64,000 bases of DNA from Halorussus rarus (lineage in GTDB: Archaea > Halobacteriota > Halobacteria > Halobacteriales > Haladaptataceae): positions 558,001 to 622,000 of the forward strand of contig NZ_QPMJ01000001.1 of the NCBI RefSeq assembly GCF_003369835.1. Reading direction: 5' to 3'. Shown one piece after another: positions 16,535 to 24,988 of the stretch. The notes under the pieces were generated by a model that worked only from the letters and a program-made list of their open reading frames with translations, was not told the origin of the DNA and did not search any database. Every line of letters starts with the position of its first letter. The stretch's first letter is position 1. Both the position numbers and the translations under genes were made by a program.

Positions 16535-19500
16535 TCAGCCCGACGACCACCCCGGAGAGGTCTCGTCGCGGTTCCCGTCCCGGTCCCCGACGCCGGGCGC
16601 ACCCGGCGGGACGACCACCACCACGACTGTTTCGGTCTCGAACTCGACCGGGGTCGTGCGCCCGACCACCTCCGACGCCCCGTCGCCGTCCCAGTCGAGG
16701 CGGACGGTCGCCCGCTCTCGGACGTACGTCACCGACTCACCGGGCGGCCCCTGCGGCGCGCTGACCGCGAACCGGGCGTACTCTCCCTCGACCGACACCG
16801 TCCAGACGTTGACCGTCGCGTACCAGTAGCCAGGTACGGGCGCGACCGGCAGTCCGGCCGGCATCGTCCCGAGGGTCTCGTTGAACCACCGCCCGCTCGC
16901 CGCCTCGGTCGCGTTGGCGAGCCCGGATCCCACCGCGCGCTGGAGTTCGCTCTTCACCGCGCGCCGGACCGCGCTCCCCGTCCGGTTCACCTGCGACCGT
17001 CGGGGCCCCGTCACGTTCCGGCGGACCGACTCCAGCGCCAGGTCCGCCCCGAGTCGCACCCAGTCCCGGCGGTCGGACCGCCGGAGCGCGGCGTGCCGGC
17101 GCGCCAACGCCGCAGCGATGGTGTTGGCCGCCGACCCGTTGGCGACCGCCAGCGCGCGCCCGGCGGTCGTGGGCCACCGCGCAAGCCCGGCTTCGACCGA
17201 CGCGCGCCGCTCCGTCTCCGACAGTTCGACCCGCGACAGCGCCAGCTCCGCGACCAGTCCCTCCCGGACCTCCGCCATCGACGCCGCGAGCGAGGTCTGC
17301 AACGCGTCGCGGCGTCGCGCGAGGCTCCGGTTCTCGGTCTCGGTCAGCGTCCGGTTGGCCGCCCGGAGCGCCAGCGCGGCGCTCCGGAGGTCTGTGCGCC
17401 CCGATTCGCTCCCGTCGAGGAGTTCCGACGCCACCGTCTCGGCCGCGTCGCCGTACGGTACCGCGAAGACGTTCCGGTTCCTGGCCCCCAGTGAATGGGT
17501 CTGTTCGCCCGCGGGAATCGCGGTCACCTGCTCGCCGTCGACCGCCGCCAGCGTGAGGTACGGCGGCGACCCCGCGACGCTCAGGTTCAGCGGCCGGCCG
17601 GGCCCGTCGGCGGGCAGCGGTCGGGGTTCCGTTCGAGGCGACGACGTCGCCTCCGTCATCCACGCGCGCAGGATCCGCCGCGCCCGGCCCAGCGAGCTCC
17701 CGACGTCCCGGAGCGCCCGCGAGACGCCGGTTCGGGTCGCGTTCGCCCGCTCGGCCCGCGATACGAGCCGCTCGGCCACCCTGTCGAGGTACGCCGCCCG
17801 GGCCGCGACGCGAGCCCGGTCGGCGACGCCGTCGTACCGCGGAGGCGCGTCGAGGAGTTCCGCACGCCGACTCCGAAGCTCGCGGGCGAGCGCGACCGCG
17901 GGCGGTTCGCCGGCGACTGCACGAGTCCGCGGGACCTCGACCGAGACGTTCCGGACCCGTTCGCGGAGCGCCGCGAGGTCGCGGTAGACCCACCGCCGCA
18001 GGTCCGACGGTCGGCGGCCGGCGACCCGCTCGGGTCGGGTGTCGAGAGTGCCGACCACCGCGCGCCGGGCCAGCGCGTCGAAGCCCCCGCGCTCGGCGAC
18101 CAGCCGCTCGGTCGCCCGCGCCGGCAGGTCCCGGAGGTTGGGCCCGTCGAGCGCGCCGCCGCGCTCGTGGACGTCCGCGACCGGCCGGTCCGGTGGAGCG
18201 GGTGCCGATTCGACTGTGGCGGCCCCGGCGCCGTGGTCGCCCGCGACGCCGACGCCGACCGCGTACGTCTCGGTCCAGCGCCGGACGGTCCGGGTGCTCT
18301 CGTTGCCGCGCGTCCACTCGGCGACGAGCGAGTGCGTTCGGACGACTCGCCTGGACCCCGCGCCGAGCAGGTGCCGGTCCCCGGGCGCGTCGGGCCGCGG
18401 TCCGGTTCCGGATTCGACGTCAGTCGTCGTTCTGACGTCGCTCGACCGGAGGGTCCAGTTCGGGCCGGGAGCGTCGGGCTCGGGGTCCGGGTCGCCCTCG
18501 GTCCGCACCTTCCGAACCGCGGCCACGAGGCGGACGTCGGTCGCGTACGCCGACCGCAGGACGTCGACGAGACCGGACCCGTTGGCGCCGGCGACGAGGT
18601 TCGCGAAGGCCCGGTCCGCCGTCCGATCGATCCCGGCCCGGAGCAGCGGGGGCGAGGCGTCGCGCTCGCCTGCGACGCCGCCGGGAATGGGATTCTCGCG
18701 CTGGTAGCGCCGGGCGGCCGCGAGCAGCCGGTCGGACCACGCGGTTCCGTAGTGCTCGTTCGCACCCGCGAGCAGGTCAGTGGCGCCGACCCTGGCGCTG
18801 GCCCAGCCGAGCGCCCGCCGACCGCGGGGGTCGCTGGCGCCGAACGCGGCCCGCTGCTCGCGCAGGACGGCGCCGTTGGTCGCGAGTTCGACGTGGCGGT
18901 TGGCCACTACGTTCTGGATCGGTGCGCCGCCGTACTGGGCGTACCCCCGGGCCCAGGCCAGCGCGTAGAGTCTGGCCGTGAGCCGCCGGCCGAGCCCCGG
19001 GGCGAGCGGACCGCGGCCGAGTCGCGCCTCGAACCGCTCCGTTCGTTCGTGGAGCGCCAGCGCGGGGGTCGCGACGACCAGTTCGGGCGAGACTCGCTCG
19101 CGTTCGATCAACCGGCCGCCTCGCGTCGCGGTGACCGTGACGTTCCGGATTCGGACTCGCAACCCGGCGTTCCCTCCGCTCCCGGCGCCGCCGGCCGGTT
19201 CGATTGCGACCCGGCGCTTGGCCCGTCGGAGCGACGAGGCGTTCCGGACCGGCGGCAGCGAGACCGCGGCGGTGACGCGCCCCGACTGACCGCTACCGGG
19301 CCCGCGTGCGCCGGTGCGCTTCCCGCCGACGCTCACGTCCACCGACCGCAGCGCCTCGCGGGCCGCGAGGTAGGTTCGAACGCGGAGGTAGTCGCGGAAC
19401 GGCGACGAGGCGTTCAGCGCCCGACCCGCCGGGGCGTCGGCGACCGCCGTCACCGGCTGGTGGGCTGCCCGGCGGGCGGCGCGGGTCGCGGCGGCGCGGA

Positions 19501-19672
19501 TGGCGGTGCTCGCGGCCGCGGTGGCCCGGTCCACGGCGACGCCGACCGAGTCGTCGGTCGCGGGCGCCGGCCCGCCGGCCAGCGTCGCGCTGAGTCCGGC
19601 GCTCCCGACGAGCAGAACGACGCCGACCAGCGCGAACGGGACCCGCGCCCGCCGGTCCTCGGCGAGGTTCAC
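16535..19672 (-). CDS. large membrane-anchored extracellular protein of pilus/secretion-like cluster (likely DUF7286)
   Basis: The protein is 1045 aa from GTG 19672, chosen because GTGA overlaps the upstream stop by 4 nt as at the previous junction; a GTG at 19681 is the alternative. One N-terminal hydrophobic span (VPFALVGVVLLVGSAGLSAT) is followed by a long Arg/Ala-rich exterior part. A conserved C-terminal block reads PVPGYWYATVNVWTVSVEGE and ARFAVSAPQGPP, near a hydrophobic run ETVVVVVVPPG. It resembles the uncharacterised haloarchaeal DUF7286 proteins found with TadA/TadC-like genes. Last gene of a four-gene minus-strand operon; a surface or scaffold role is inferred. Confidence 0.75.
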   Translation of the reverse strand: MNLAEDRRARVPFALVGVVLLVGSAGLSATLAGGPAPATDDSVGVAVDRATAAASTAIRAAATRAARRAAHQPVTAVADAPAGRALNASSPFRDYLRVRTYLAAREALRSVDVSVGGKRTGARGPGSGQSGRVTAAVSLPPVRNASSLRRAKRRVAIEPAGGAGSGGNAGLRVRIRNVTVTATRGGRLIERERVSPELVVATPALALHERTERFEARLGRGPLAPGLGRRLTARLYALAWARGYAQYGGAPIQNVVANRHVELATNGAVLREQRAAFGASDPRGRRALGWASARVGATDLLAGANEHYGTAWSDRLLAAARRYQRENPIPGGVAGERDASPPLLRAGIDRTADRAFANLVAGANGSGLVDVLRSAYATDVRLVAAVRKVRTEGDPDPEPDAPGPNWTLRSSDVRTTTDVESGTGPRPDAPGDRHLLGAGSRRVVRTHSLVAEWTRGNESTRTVRRWTETYAVGVGVAGDHGAGAATVESAPAPPDRPVADVHERGGALDGPNLRDLPARATERLVAERGGFDALARRAVVGTLDTRPERVAGRRPSDLRRWVYRDLAALRERVRNVSVEVPRTRAVAGEPPAVALARELRSRRAELLDAPPRYDGVADRARVAARAAYLDRVAERLVSRAERANATRTGVSRALRDVGSSLGRARRILRAWMTEATSSPRTEPRPLPADGPGRPLNLSVAGSPPYLTLAAVDGEQVTAIPAGEQTHSLGARNRNVFAVPYGDAAETVASELLDGSESGRTDLRSAALALRAANRTLTETENRSLARRRDALQTSLAASMAEVREGLVAELALSRVELSETERRASVEAGLARWPTTAGRALAVANGSAANTIAAALARRHAALRRSDRRDWVRLGADLALESVRRNVTGPRRSQVNRTGSAVRRAVKSELQRAVGSGLANATEAASGRWFNETLGTMPAGLPVAPVPGYWYATVNVWTVSVEGEYARFAVSAPQGPPGESVTYVRERATVRLDWDGDGASEVVGRTTPVEFETETVVVVVVPPGAPGVGDRDGNRDETSPGWSSG

Positions 19673-20220
19673 GCCGACCACGTCCTGACGGTCAGCCGGA
19701 CGCCTCGAACCGCGAAGCGAGCCGCGTGGACGTCTGCCTCAGGGGGCGGCGCGTCGCCCGCGACGACGCGACCGTGGGGAGTACCGGAGAGGGCTGACGC
19801 GTTCCGCTGTGCGATCACCTGCACGCCGCCGTCGAGTCGCCGGAGCGCGCGGTCGACTCTCGCCGTGACCGCCCGGACGAAGCTAATCGCGTCGGCGGTC
19901 GACCGCGCGGCCGGTGGCGCGCGGGAGCCAGTGGCGTCCGCGGTGGCCGCGCTCGCGAGCAGTCCCGCGAGGGTGTCGTGGACGGTTCGGTTACGTGCGG
20001 TCGACCCGCTTTCGGCGCCCATCGCTGCCTCGGTGTCCGCGCCGTCTGCCTCGTAGGTCACCCGGGCGGTGCTCGTCGCCAGTAGTTCCGCGGCCTCGTC
20101 GGCGGTGTCGGGGTCGGCGGCGGTCGACGGGCCGGTCGGCGTGCCGGCGAGAGTCAGCGCGCTCGCCGAGACCAGCAGGAGACAGAGCGCGGCGTCGAGG
20201 ACGGTGCTGACGGCCCTCAC
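19669..20220 (-). CDS. pilin-like protein of secretion cluster (likely DUF7284)
   Basis: The protein is 183 aa from GTG 20220, whose GTGA overlaps the previous stop. It opens MRAVSTVLDAALCLLLVSAS, close to the RAVSPV start of haloarchaeal type IV pilins, where cleavage by the PibD-type prepilin peptidase follows Arg-Ala or similar. A single hydrophobic helix then leads to an acidic exterior domain ending RFAVRGVRLTVRTWSA. Pilin-like processing is inferred from this N-terminus. The family name is from memory. An in-frame extension upstream was rejected. Confidence 0.72.
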   Translation of the reverse strand: MRAVSTVLDAALCLLLVSASALTLAGTPTGPSTAADPDTADEAAELLATSTARVTYEADGADTEAAMGAESGSTARNRTVHDTLAGLLASAATADATGSRAPPAARSTADAISFVRAVTARVDRALRRLDGGVQVIAQRNASALSGTPHGRVVAGDAPPPEADVHAARFAVRGVRLTVRTWSA

Positions 20221-20630
20221 GTCCACACCTCCGCGCGGAGCCGGCCGGGTCCGAGCCGACCGGGACCGACCCGGACGCTCACTGCGAGGGTGGCCGCGTC
20301 GGCGCGCGCCGGCGGAGTCGGTCCCGCTCGCCACGTCCGGCCGGCCGTCGAGAGGGTCAGGTTGACCGAGTACCCGTCGGGGGCGGCGCGCAGGCCGGCG
20401 GCGAGCGCATCGGGGTCCGCGACGCTTGCCGGACCGACCGCGCGCTCGGCGCGCTCGACGGTCGGCTCGGCGAGGTTCCGGTCGGGCGTCGGCACGGTCG
20501 CGTCGAGGACGCCCGCGTAGGCGGCGAGCGCGGCCCCGACCGCGAAGACCGCGACCAGCGCCGCCAGGGGTTCGACCTGGCCCCGGGTCAGTCGCAGAGA
20601 CTCGTCCGAGCTACCCGACGAGCGTGACAT
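20217..20630 (-). CDS. pilin-like protein of secretion cluster (likely DUF7285)
   Basis: The protein is 137 aa. LTRGQVEPLAALVAVFAVG resembles a class III (prepilin) signal: a basic residue and Gly, then a polar start with Glu, then one hydrophobic helix. The rest is an exterior domain with beta-type text (YSVNLTLSTAGRTW). It overlaps the upstream gene by 20 bp and the downstream gene by 4 bp, so the order 20611, 20217, 19669, 16535 is one operon. Family assignment to DUF7285 is from memory. Confidence 0.72.
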   Translation of the reverse strand: MSRSSGSSDESLRLTRGQVEPLAALVAVFAVGAALAAYAGVLDATVPTPDRNLAEPTVERAERAVGPASVADPDALAAGLRAAPDGYSVNLTLSTAGRTWRAGPTPPARADAATLAVSVRVGPGRLGPGRLRAEVWT

Positions 20631-21075
20631 CGACGCCCTCCCAGACGACTCGCCGGACGGTCAGTCGCTCGCGCGGGCGCCACGTAGGCGTCCGATGTCG
20701 CGCAGCGGCTGCGGCCCGCCGGAGGTCGGTCGGCGCGCCGAAGGCCCGCTCCGGGGGCGTCCCGCGGAGCACGTCCCAGAGCGCGGTGTCGGGTCGGACC
20801 GGGGTCACGGGACCGAAGCCGAAGGTGGCGTGGCCGGTCGCGCCGTCGTCCCGGAGCCAGAGCCGGTACGGGCCGACCTTCGCGGCGTCGACCGACAGCG
20901 GGTGGACGCCGGTCGCGGCGTGGTCGCCCGCCGCCACGGCGTCGACGGTGTCGGCCGCGCCGGCGGCGTCCGGCGGGGGCGCTCGGGGCAGGGTCGCGGC
21001 CAGGCCGACCGCGGCGGTGCCGGCCACCGCGAGGCCGACCCAGAGGTACCACGTCTCGACTGGTGCGTCGAACAT
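20611..21075 (-). CDS. membrane-anchored protein of secretion cluster (likely DUF7283)
   Basis: The protein is 154 aa from ATG 21075, opening MFDAPVETWYLWVGLAVAGT with one hydrophobic span (WVGLAVAGTAAVGLAATLP). The exterior part has paired blocks KVGPYRLWLRDDGATGHATF and a DRR-rich middle, ending RRVVWEGVDVTLVG. First gene of the four-gene operon; its TATA box (21101-21106) and leader match those of the ATPase and coiled-coil genes of the other half of the cluster. Confidence 0.72.
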   Translation of the reverse strand: MFDAPVETWYLWVGLAVAGTAAVGLAATLPRAPPPDAAGAADTVDAVAAGDHAATGVHPLSVDAAKVGPYRLWLRDDGATGHATFGFGPVTPVRPDTALWDVLRGTPPERAFGAPTDLRRAAAAARHRTPTWRPRERLTVRRVVWEGVDVTLVG

Positions 21076-21106
21076 GGGCCGGGTTCGTCCCGTCTTCCGG
21101 TTTAAA
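21073..21106 (-). promoter_or_regulatory. TTTAAA promoter and start region shared with 29097 and 30477
   Basis: On the minus strand TTTAAACCGGAAGACGGGAC leads into CGAACCCGGCCCATG. The first T of TTTAAA lies exactly 31 nt before the A of the ATG, as in the two plus-strand promoters of the same cluster. Identity with the ATPase promoter is close to complete over the 34 nt. The spacing implies leaderless mRNA. Confidence 0.75.
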
Positions 21107-21158
21107 CCCTCGCGCGGTCAGTCAATCACTCCCCGGCTAGGTGGACCAGTCAGGGTCC

Positions 21159-21356
21159 GGCGCGCGCTGGCGCGGCCGCCGTGCCGCGCCAGTGCGTGCG
21201 AGGGACGAGCGAACGCAGTCTTGCTGAGCGAAGCGAAGCAAGGCTCGGAAGACGAGCAAAGCGAGTCTTCCGGTGTGAGCGAGGAGGCTGGGGAGGTGTG
21301 AGGCTCGCGGTCGCGGTGCGGTTGCGGAAATTCAGTTGTGACGGCAGTAGCTAGCT
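21159..21356 (-). repeat. dispersed structured intergenic element, copy C
   Basis: 198 bp on the minus strand. The 5' block AGCTAGCTACTGCCGTCAC is at 21356-21338 and the 3' box CAGCGCGCGCC ends at 21159. The terminal hairpin is CTGGCGCGGC/GCCGCGCCAG, ten perfect pairs. The variable middle holds its own hairpins: CGGAAGAC/GTCTTCCG around an 11-nt loop, and CTTGCT/AGCAAG. It starts 79 bp after the phosphohydrolase stop and ends 84 bp before the start at 21075, pointing at that gene. Confidence 0.9.
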
Positions 21357-21434
21357 TCACTCGGCGTCTTACTCTGCGCGAGGGAACTACGGTTCGATAG
21401 AAACAGCTCACGAAAAGGACGAAGAATCAGTTCC

Positions 21435-22778
21435 TCAGACCAGGCTCTTCCCGTCGAACTCGCCGGCGTCGTACTCCATCTCCATCAGGTCCAGGATCGT
21501 CGGCGCGATGTCGTAGAGGTCGACGTCGCGGACGGTCGCCTCGGGGTCGTCGACGAACAGCGAGGCGTTGTCGAAGCTGTGCATCCCGTTGCGGGGGCCC
21601 TGGCCGAACACGTCGTCGTGGCCCTTGAAGCCGGCCTTGAGGTCGAAGCCGTAGTTCGGGATGGCGACGAGGTCGGGCGCGATGTCCTCGTGGTCGCCGT
21701 GGAACGCCTCCTCCTTCTCGACCACGCGGTCGCAGACCTTCCGGCCGTCGGGGCCCTCGAGGTTCTCGAGGGCCTCCTTGAGCTGGGCGCGCTTGTCCTC
21801 GTACTCGCTCTCGGGGACGCTCCCGCGGGGCTCGCGGCCCTCGAGGTTGATGTAGAACCGGCCCGGGATGAGCGAATAGGCCTCGGTGTCGTCGCTGATG
21901 TCGCCCAGTTCCTCGTGGTCGTCGTCCTCGTAGGAGAGCCACCCCTCCTGCTCGAGCCAGGTGTTGGCGTAGAACTCGTAGTCGAGCGAGGTGAACCCGT
22001 GGTCCGAGGCGACCAGCATCGTCACGTCGTCGGGGAGGTTCTGGCGGATCTCGCCGAGGTAGCGGTCGACCTTCCGGTAGAAGTCGACGAACTCCTCCTT
22101 GTACTCGCCGTCCTCCTCGTAGTGCTTGTAGAGGAAGTGGTTGACACGGTCGGTGGTCATGAACACGCCGAAGAACAGGTCCCAGTCGTCCTGCTGGATG
22201 TAGTGCTTGAACGCCTCGTACCGGGCGTCCAGGGTCTCGTGGGCGTTCTCGATGAACTCGGACTTGTCCTCGTCGTGGCCCAGCTTGGGGTTGGCGTCGA
22301 TCTTGTAGTCGATAGACTGGAGGTAGTCCCGGAGCTCGTCGGGGTACGACGCCTTGTCGACGCCGGGCGAGAGGAAGCCCGAGACCATCCGCTGGACGTT
22401 GCGCTGGGGCGGGAACGTGACCGGGACGTTCAGCACGGTCGCGTCCCGACCGGCCTCCTGCACGCGGTCCCAGAGCCGGGTCGCCTGGACGTCCCGGCCC
22501 ATCGGGACGTAGGTCTCGTACGAGCCGATCTCGCGGTCCTGGAAGCCGTACACGCCGGTCTGCCCGGGGTTCACGCCGGTCGTGAGCGCGGGCCAGCAGG
22601 CCGACGACTCGGGCGGCACGATGCTGTCGATCGGGCCGGACGCGCCCTCGTCGGCGAGCGCCGCGAGGTGCTCGAACTCGTTGAAGTGATCCTCGAGGAA
22701 GCTGTACGGCACGCCGTCGATTCCGAAGAAGGCGACGCGGGGCTTGTCGTCGCCACGGAGTTTGTCGAAGAGACCCAT
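21435..22778 (-). CDS. alkaline-phosphatase-superfamily phosphodiesterase/phosphohydrolase
   Basis: The protein is 447 aa from ATG 22778 (MGLFDKLRGDDKPRVAFFGI). AFFGIDGVPYSFLE gives the first metal Asp, and PPESSACWPALTTG contains the Ser/Thr nucleophile region. MTTDRVNHFLYKHY and VASDHGF supply further metal ligands (Asp/His), and the final His lies in RNGMHSFDNASLF. This is the type I phosphodiesterase/nucleotide pyrophosphatase branch, which can act on nucleotides, phosphoglycerates or lipid-linked substrates. The substrate is open. Upstream codons to 22805 look like a shadow extension. Confidence 0.88.
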   Translation of the reverse strand: MGLFDKLRGDDKPRVAFFGIDGVPYSFLEDHFNEFEHLAALADEGASGPIDSIVPPESSACWPALTTGVNPGQTGVYGFQDREIGSYETYVPMGRDVQATRLWDRVQEAGRDATVLNVPVTFPPQRNVQRMVSGFLSPGVDKASYPDELRDYLQSIDYKIDANPKLGHDEDKSEFIENAHETLDARYEAFKHYIQQDDWDLFFGVFMTTDRVNHFLYKHYEEDGEYKEEFVDFYRKVDRYLGEIRQNLPDDVTMLVASDHGFTSLDYEFYANTWLEQEGWLSYEDDDHEELGDISDDTEAYSLIPGRFYINLEGREPRGSVPESEYEDKRAQLKEALENLEGPDGRKVCDRVVEKEEAFHGDHEDIAPDLVAIPNYGFDLKAGFKGHDDVFGQGPRNGMHSFDNASLFVDDPEATVRDVDLYDIAPTILDLMEMEYDAGEFDGKSLV

Positions 22779-22905
22779 GTACCCGAATAGAAGAACGGCA
22801 TACAAGAAGTTTCTTTTCGTACGGGCGGCTTTCGACGTGAACGACGATGAAGGATTCTCCGGGGCGATGACGGTCCTCGGAGAACGGCCCGCGAACGCTC
22901 GGTGA

Positions 22906-24024
22906 CTACGAGCTCTCGAACGCCTCGAACAGCGCCTTCCGGGTGCTGGCGTCGATGAGCATGTCCAGCGTCTCCTCGTGGTCGCCGTCGACCTTCGCGA
23001 ACAGCCCCAGCGGGACCCTGGCGGTCGCGGCGTCGGTGTTCCCGCCGGTCGTCTCGCTCGTGCCGAACGCCGAGTCGAGGATGTCGACCGCGTTGGTCCG
23101 GACGTCCTCGGCCCGACAGGAGACGACGATGGTCTGCTCGTGGAGCCCGAACACCGCCGCGGTCGAGACCCCTTCGAGCCGGAGCATCGTGTCGGCGGCC
23201 TCGTCGAGCGCCGACACCGAGGGCACCGCCCCGACGTTGGTCACCGCGAAGCTCGCCCGGCGCTCGCGGTTGGCGATGGCATCGCTGATGACGTCGAAGG
23301 TGTCGCCGCTCATGCCCGGCGACCGGAGGTCCTCGATGCGGCCGAGGTCGGCGTACGCGTGGAGGAAGCCCGCCGCCTCGTAGTCGTGCTCGCCGTTGGC
23401 CCGGCGGAACTCCCGGGTGCCGGCCCGGACGCCGTGGAGCAGCGCGGTGGCGATCCGCTGGTCGGGCACGGCGCCCTCCGACTCCAGCAGCCGCGTCACG
23501 GTCGTCGAGGTCGCGCCGTCGCCGGTCGGCGTGACCGTCAGGATGTTCTCCTCGGCGGTCGGCCGGTGGCGGACCACCGCGACCACCGGCGGGTTGTTCG
23601 AGAGCCGCGGGACCGCGCCGCCGCCGCCGACCGCGATAGCGGCGTCGGCGTCGGTCAGCTCCTCGGCCCCCTCGTCGCCGACGACCGCGAGTTCGAGGTC
23701 GAAGATGTTGCAGAACGTCTTGCTGTCCTCGCCCGTCACGGGACCCTCGGCGAACAGCTGGGCGGTGACGCCCCACTCGGAGCAGAGCGACTGGAGCCCC
23801 ATCGCGGCCGCCAGCGCGTCGATGCTCGGTCCCTCGGGGACGACGAGCGCGACCCGGTTCTGTCCGGCGACCGTCTCGCGAAGGGCGTCTATCGGTTCGT
23901 CGTCGTCCCCTCGGCGCCAGTCGGTCAGCGACTGGGCGGCGTAGAGGACCAGTCCGCCCGAGAGCAACAGCGCCGCGGACACGGCGACCGTCTCTGCGTC
24001 GCCGAACGGGGACCCTAATGCCAT
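22906..24024 (-). CDS. DHH-fold pseudoenzyme, paralogue of the DHH phosphoesterase
   Basis: The protein is 372 aa with one N-terminal membrane span (about 13-31). It aligns along its length with the protein at 9198-10388, for example NIFDLELA with TVLDLELE and FAVTNVGAVPSVSALDEAAD with the DHHA1 linker. The metal motifs are gone: VPEGPSIDA replaces MHPNPDPDA (His to Pro, first Asp to Ser), AIAVGGGG replaces VLVDHN, VVRHRP replaces VVDHHP, and TGGN replaces AGGH. Catalysis is therefore unlikely; a nucleotide-binding or structural role is inferred. The frame is intact with normal codon use, so it is not a decaying pseudogene. Confidence 0.85.
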   Translation of the reverse strand: MALGSPFGDAETVAVSAALLLSGGLVLYAAQSLTDWRRGDDDEPIDALRETVAGQNRVALVVPEGPSIDALAAAMGLQSLCSEWGVTAQLFAEGPVTGEDSKTFCNIFDLELAVVGDEGAEELTDADAAIAVGGGGAVPRLSNNPPVVAVVRHRPTAEENILTVTPTGDGATSTTVTRLLESEGAVPDQRIATALLHGVRAGTREFRRANGEHDYEAAGFLHAYADLGRIEDLRSPGMSGDTFDVISDAIANRERRASFAVTNVGAVPSVSALDEAADTMLRLEGVSTAAVFGLHEQTIVVSCRAEDVRTNAVDILDSAFGTSETTGGNTDAATARVPLGLFAKVDGDHEETLDMLIDASTRKALFEAFESS

Positions 24025-24197
24025 CGATTCGGCGTTGTTCAGGCCAGCGTCAAATAGTTTCGGGGGTTAGCCCCGGACCTCTCCGCATCGAGATACGTCT
24101 CGAATCAGTCAACAGGCCCACCGCGGGCCGCTCCGCGAGGTGGTCGGGAAGCGTTCGACACCGGTTGGGAACCGAGCGGACGCCGCTCGCGCCGGCG

Positions 24198-24731
24198 TCA
24201 GGCGAACTTCTCCTCGTAGAGGTCCATCGCGTGCTCGACGGCGTCCATCGCGGCCTGCCGGTCCTCCCAGCCCAGCGTCTCGGTCTCCTTGCCCGCCTCC
24301 AGGTTCTTGTAGGTCTCGAAGAACTCGGAGATTTCGTCCTTCTGCTGCTCGGTGAGGTCGTCGACGTCCTGGACGCCGTCGTACCGGGGGTCCTCGCTGG
24401 GGACCGCGATGACCTTGTCGTCCTGCTCGCCGTCGTCGTCCATCTTCATCAGCGCGACCGGCCGGGCCTCGATGACGCAGCCGGGGAACGTCTGGTCCTC
24501 GACGAGCACCAGCACGTCGAAGGGGTCCTCGTCGTCGTAGTAGGACTGCGGGATGAAGCCGTAGTCGCTCGGGTAGTGGACGTTGCTGTGGAGGACGCGG
24601 TCGAGCACGACGCCGGGGATGTCCTTGTCGTACTCGTACTTATTGCGCTCGCCTTTGAGGCACTCCACGACCGCGTAGATCTCCTCGGGCGGGTTCGGTC
24701 CGGTCTCCAGATCTTCCCAGAGGTTCGCCAT
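24198..24731 (-). CDS. ppa: inorganic pyrophosphatase (family I)
   Basis: The protein is 177 aa from ATG 24731 (MANLWEDLETGPNPPEEIY). Family I signatures are visible: ECLKGERNKYEYDKD, HSNVHYPSDYGFIPQSYYDD with the catalytic Tyr and Asp, EDPFDVLVLVEDQTFPGC and AVPSEDPRYDGVQDVDDL. It hydrolyses pyrophosphate to phosphate in the cytoplasm, pulling biosynthetic reactions forward. Length is normal. A 16-residue upstream extension is not supported. Confidence 0.96.
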   Translation of the reverse strand: MANLWEDLETGPNPPEEIYAVVECLKGERNKYEYDKDIPGVVLDRVLHSNVHYPSDYGFIPQSYYDDEDPFDVLVLVEDQTFPGCVIEARPVALMKMDDDGEQDDKVIAVPSEDPRYDGVQDVDDLTEQQKDEISEFFETYKNLEAGKETETLGWEDRQAAMDAVEHAMDLYEEKFA

Positions 24732-24960
24732 TGTTGCAGTCCGGGAATCCGTCCGAAGTCGGGAAAGTCCTTTCGGCATCGCGCTCGGAGGGTGATCGTC
24801 GCCGAACGCTGGCCATCACCGGACGAGACGACGGTCGCTGGCCGGAAGACCCAAACTGCGTGACACCTCTCGTCGATTCTCGGCCGATAGCTTAACTTTC
24901 ATAATAAGTGGTGGTACAACCGCCGGATAGCCTACGAAACGACCGGGCGAGTGAGGAAGG

Positions 24961-24970
24961 ATTAAATACT
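24961..24970 (+). promoter_or_regulatory. TATA-like box for PadR gene
   Basis: ATTAAATACT, 19-28 nt before the ATG at 24989. It favours that ATG as a leaderless start over the ATG at 24974, which would be too close to the box. Confidence 0.5.
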
Positions 24971-24988
24971 GGCATGACAAACCGGAGG

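Noticed and set aside
17495-20056. An 853-codon plus-strand frame opposite the large DUF7286 gene
   Set aside because: It is antisense to a strongly coding frame in GC-rich DNA, has Arg/Pro/Gly-rich shadow composition, and spans gene boundaries of the real operon.
22906-24024. Reading the degenerate DHH gene as a pseudogene
   Set aside because: The frame is complete from ATG to stop with normal codon use and conserved non-catalytic blocks, so it is a maintained protein.
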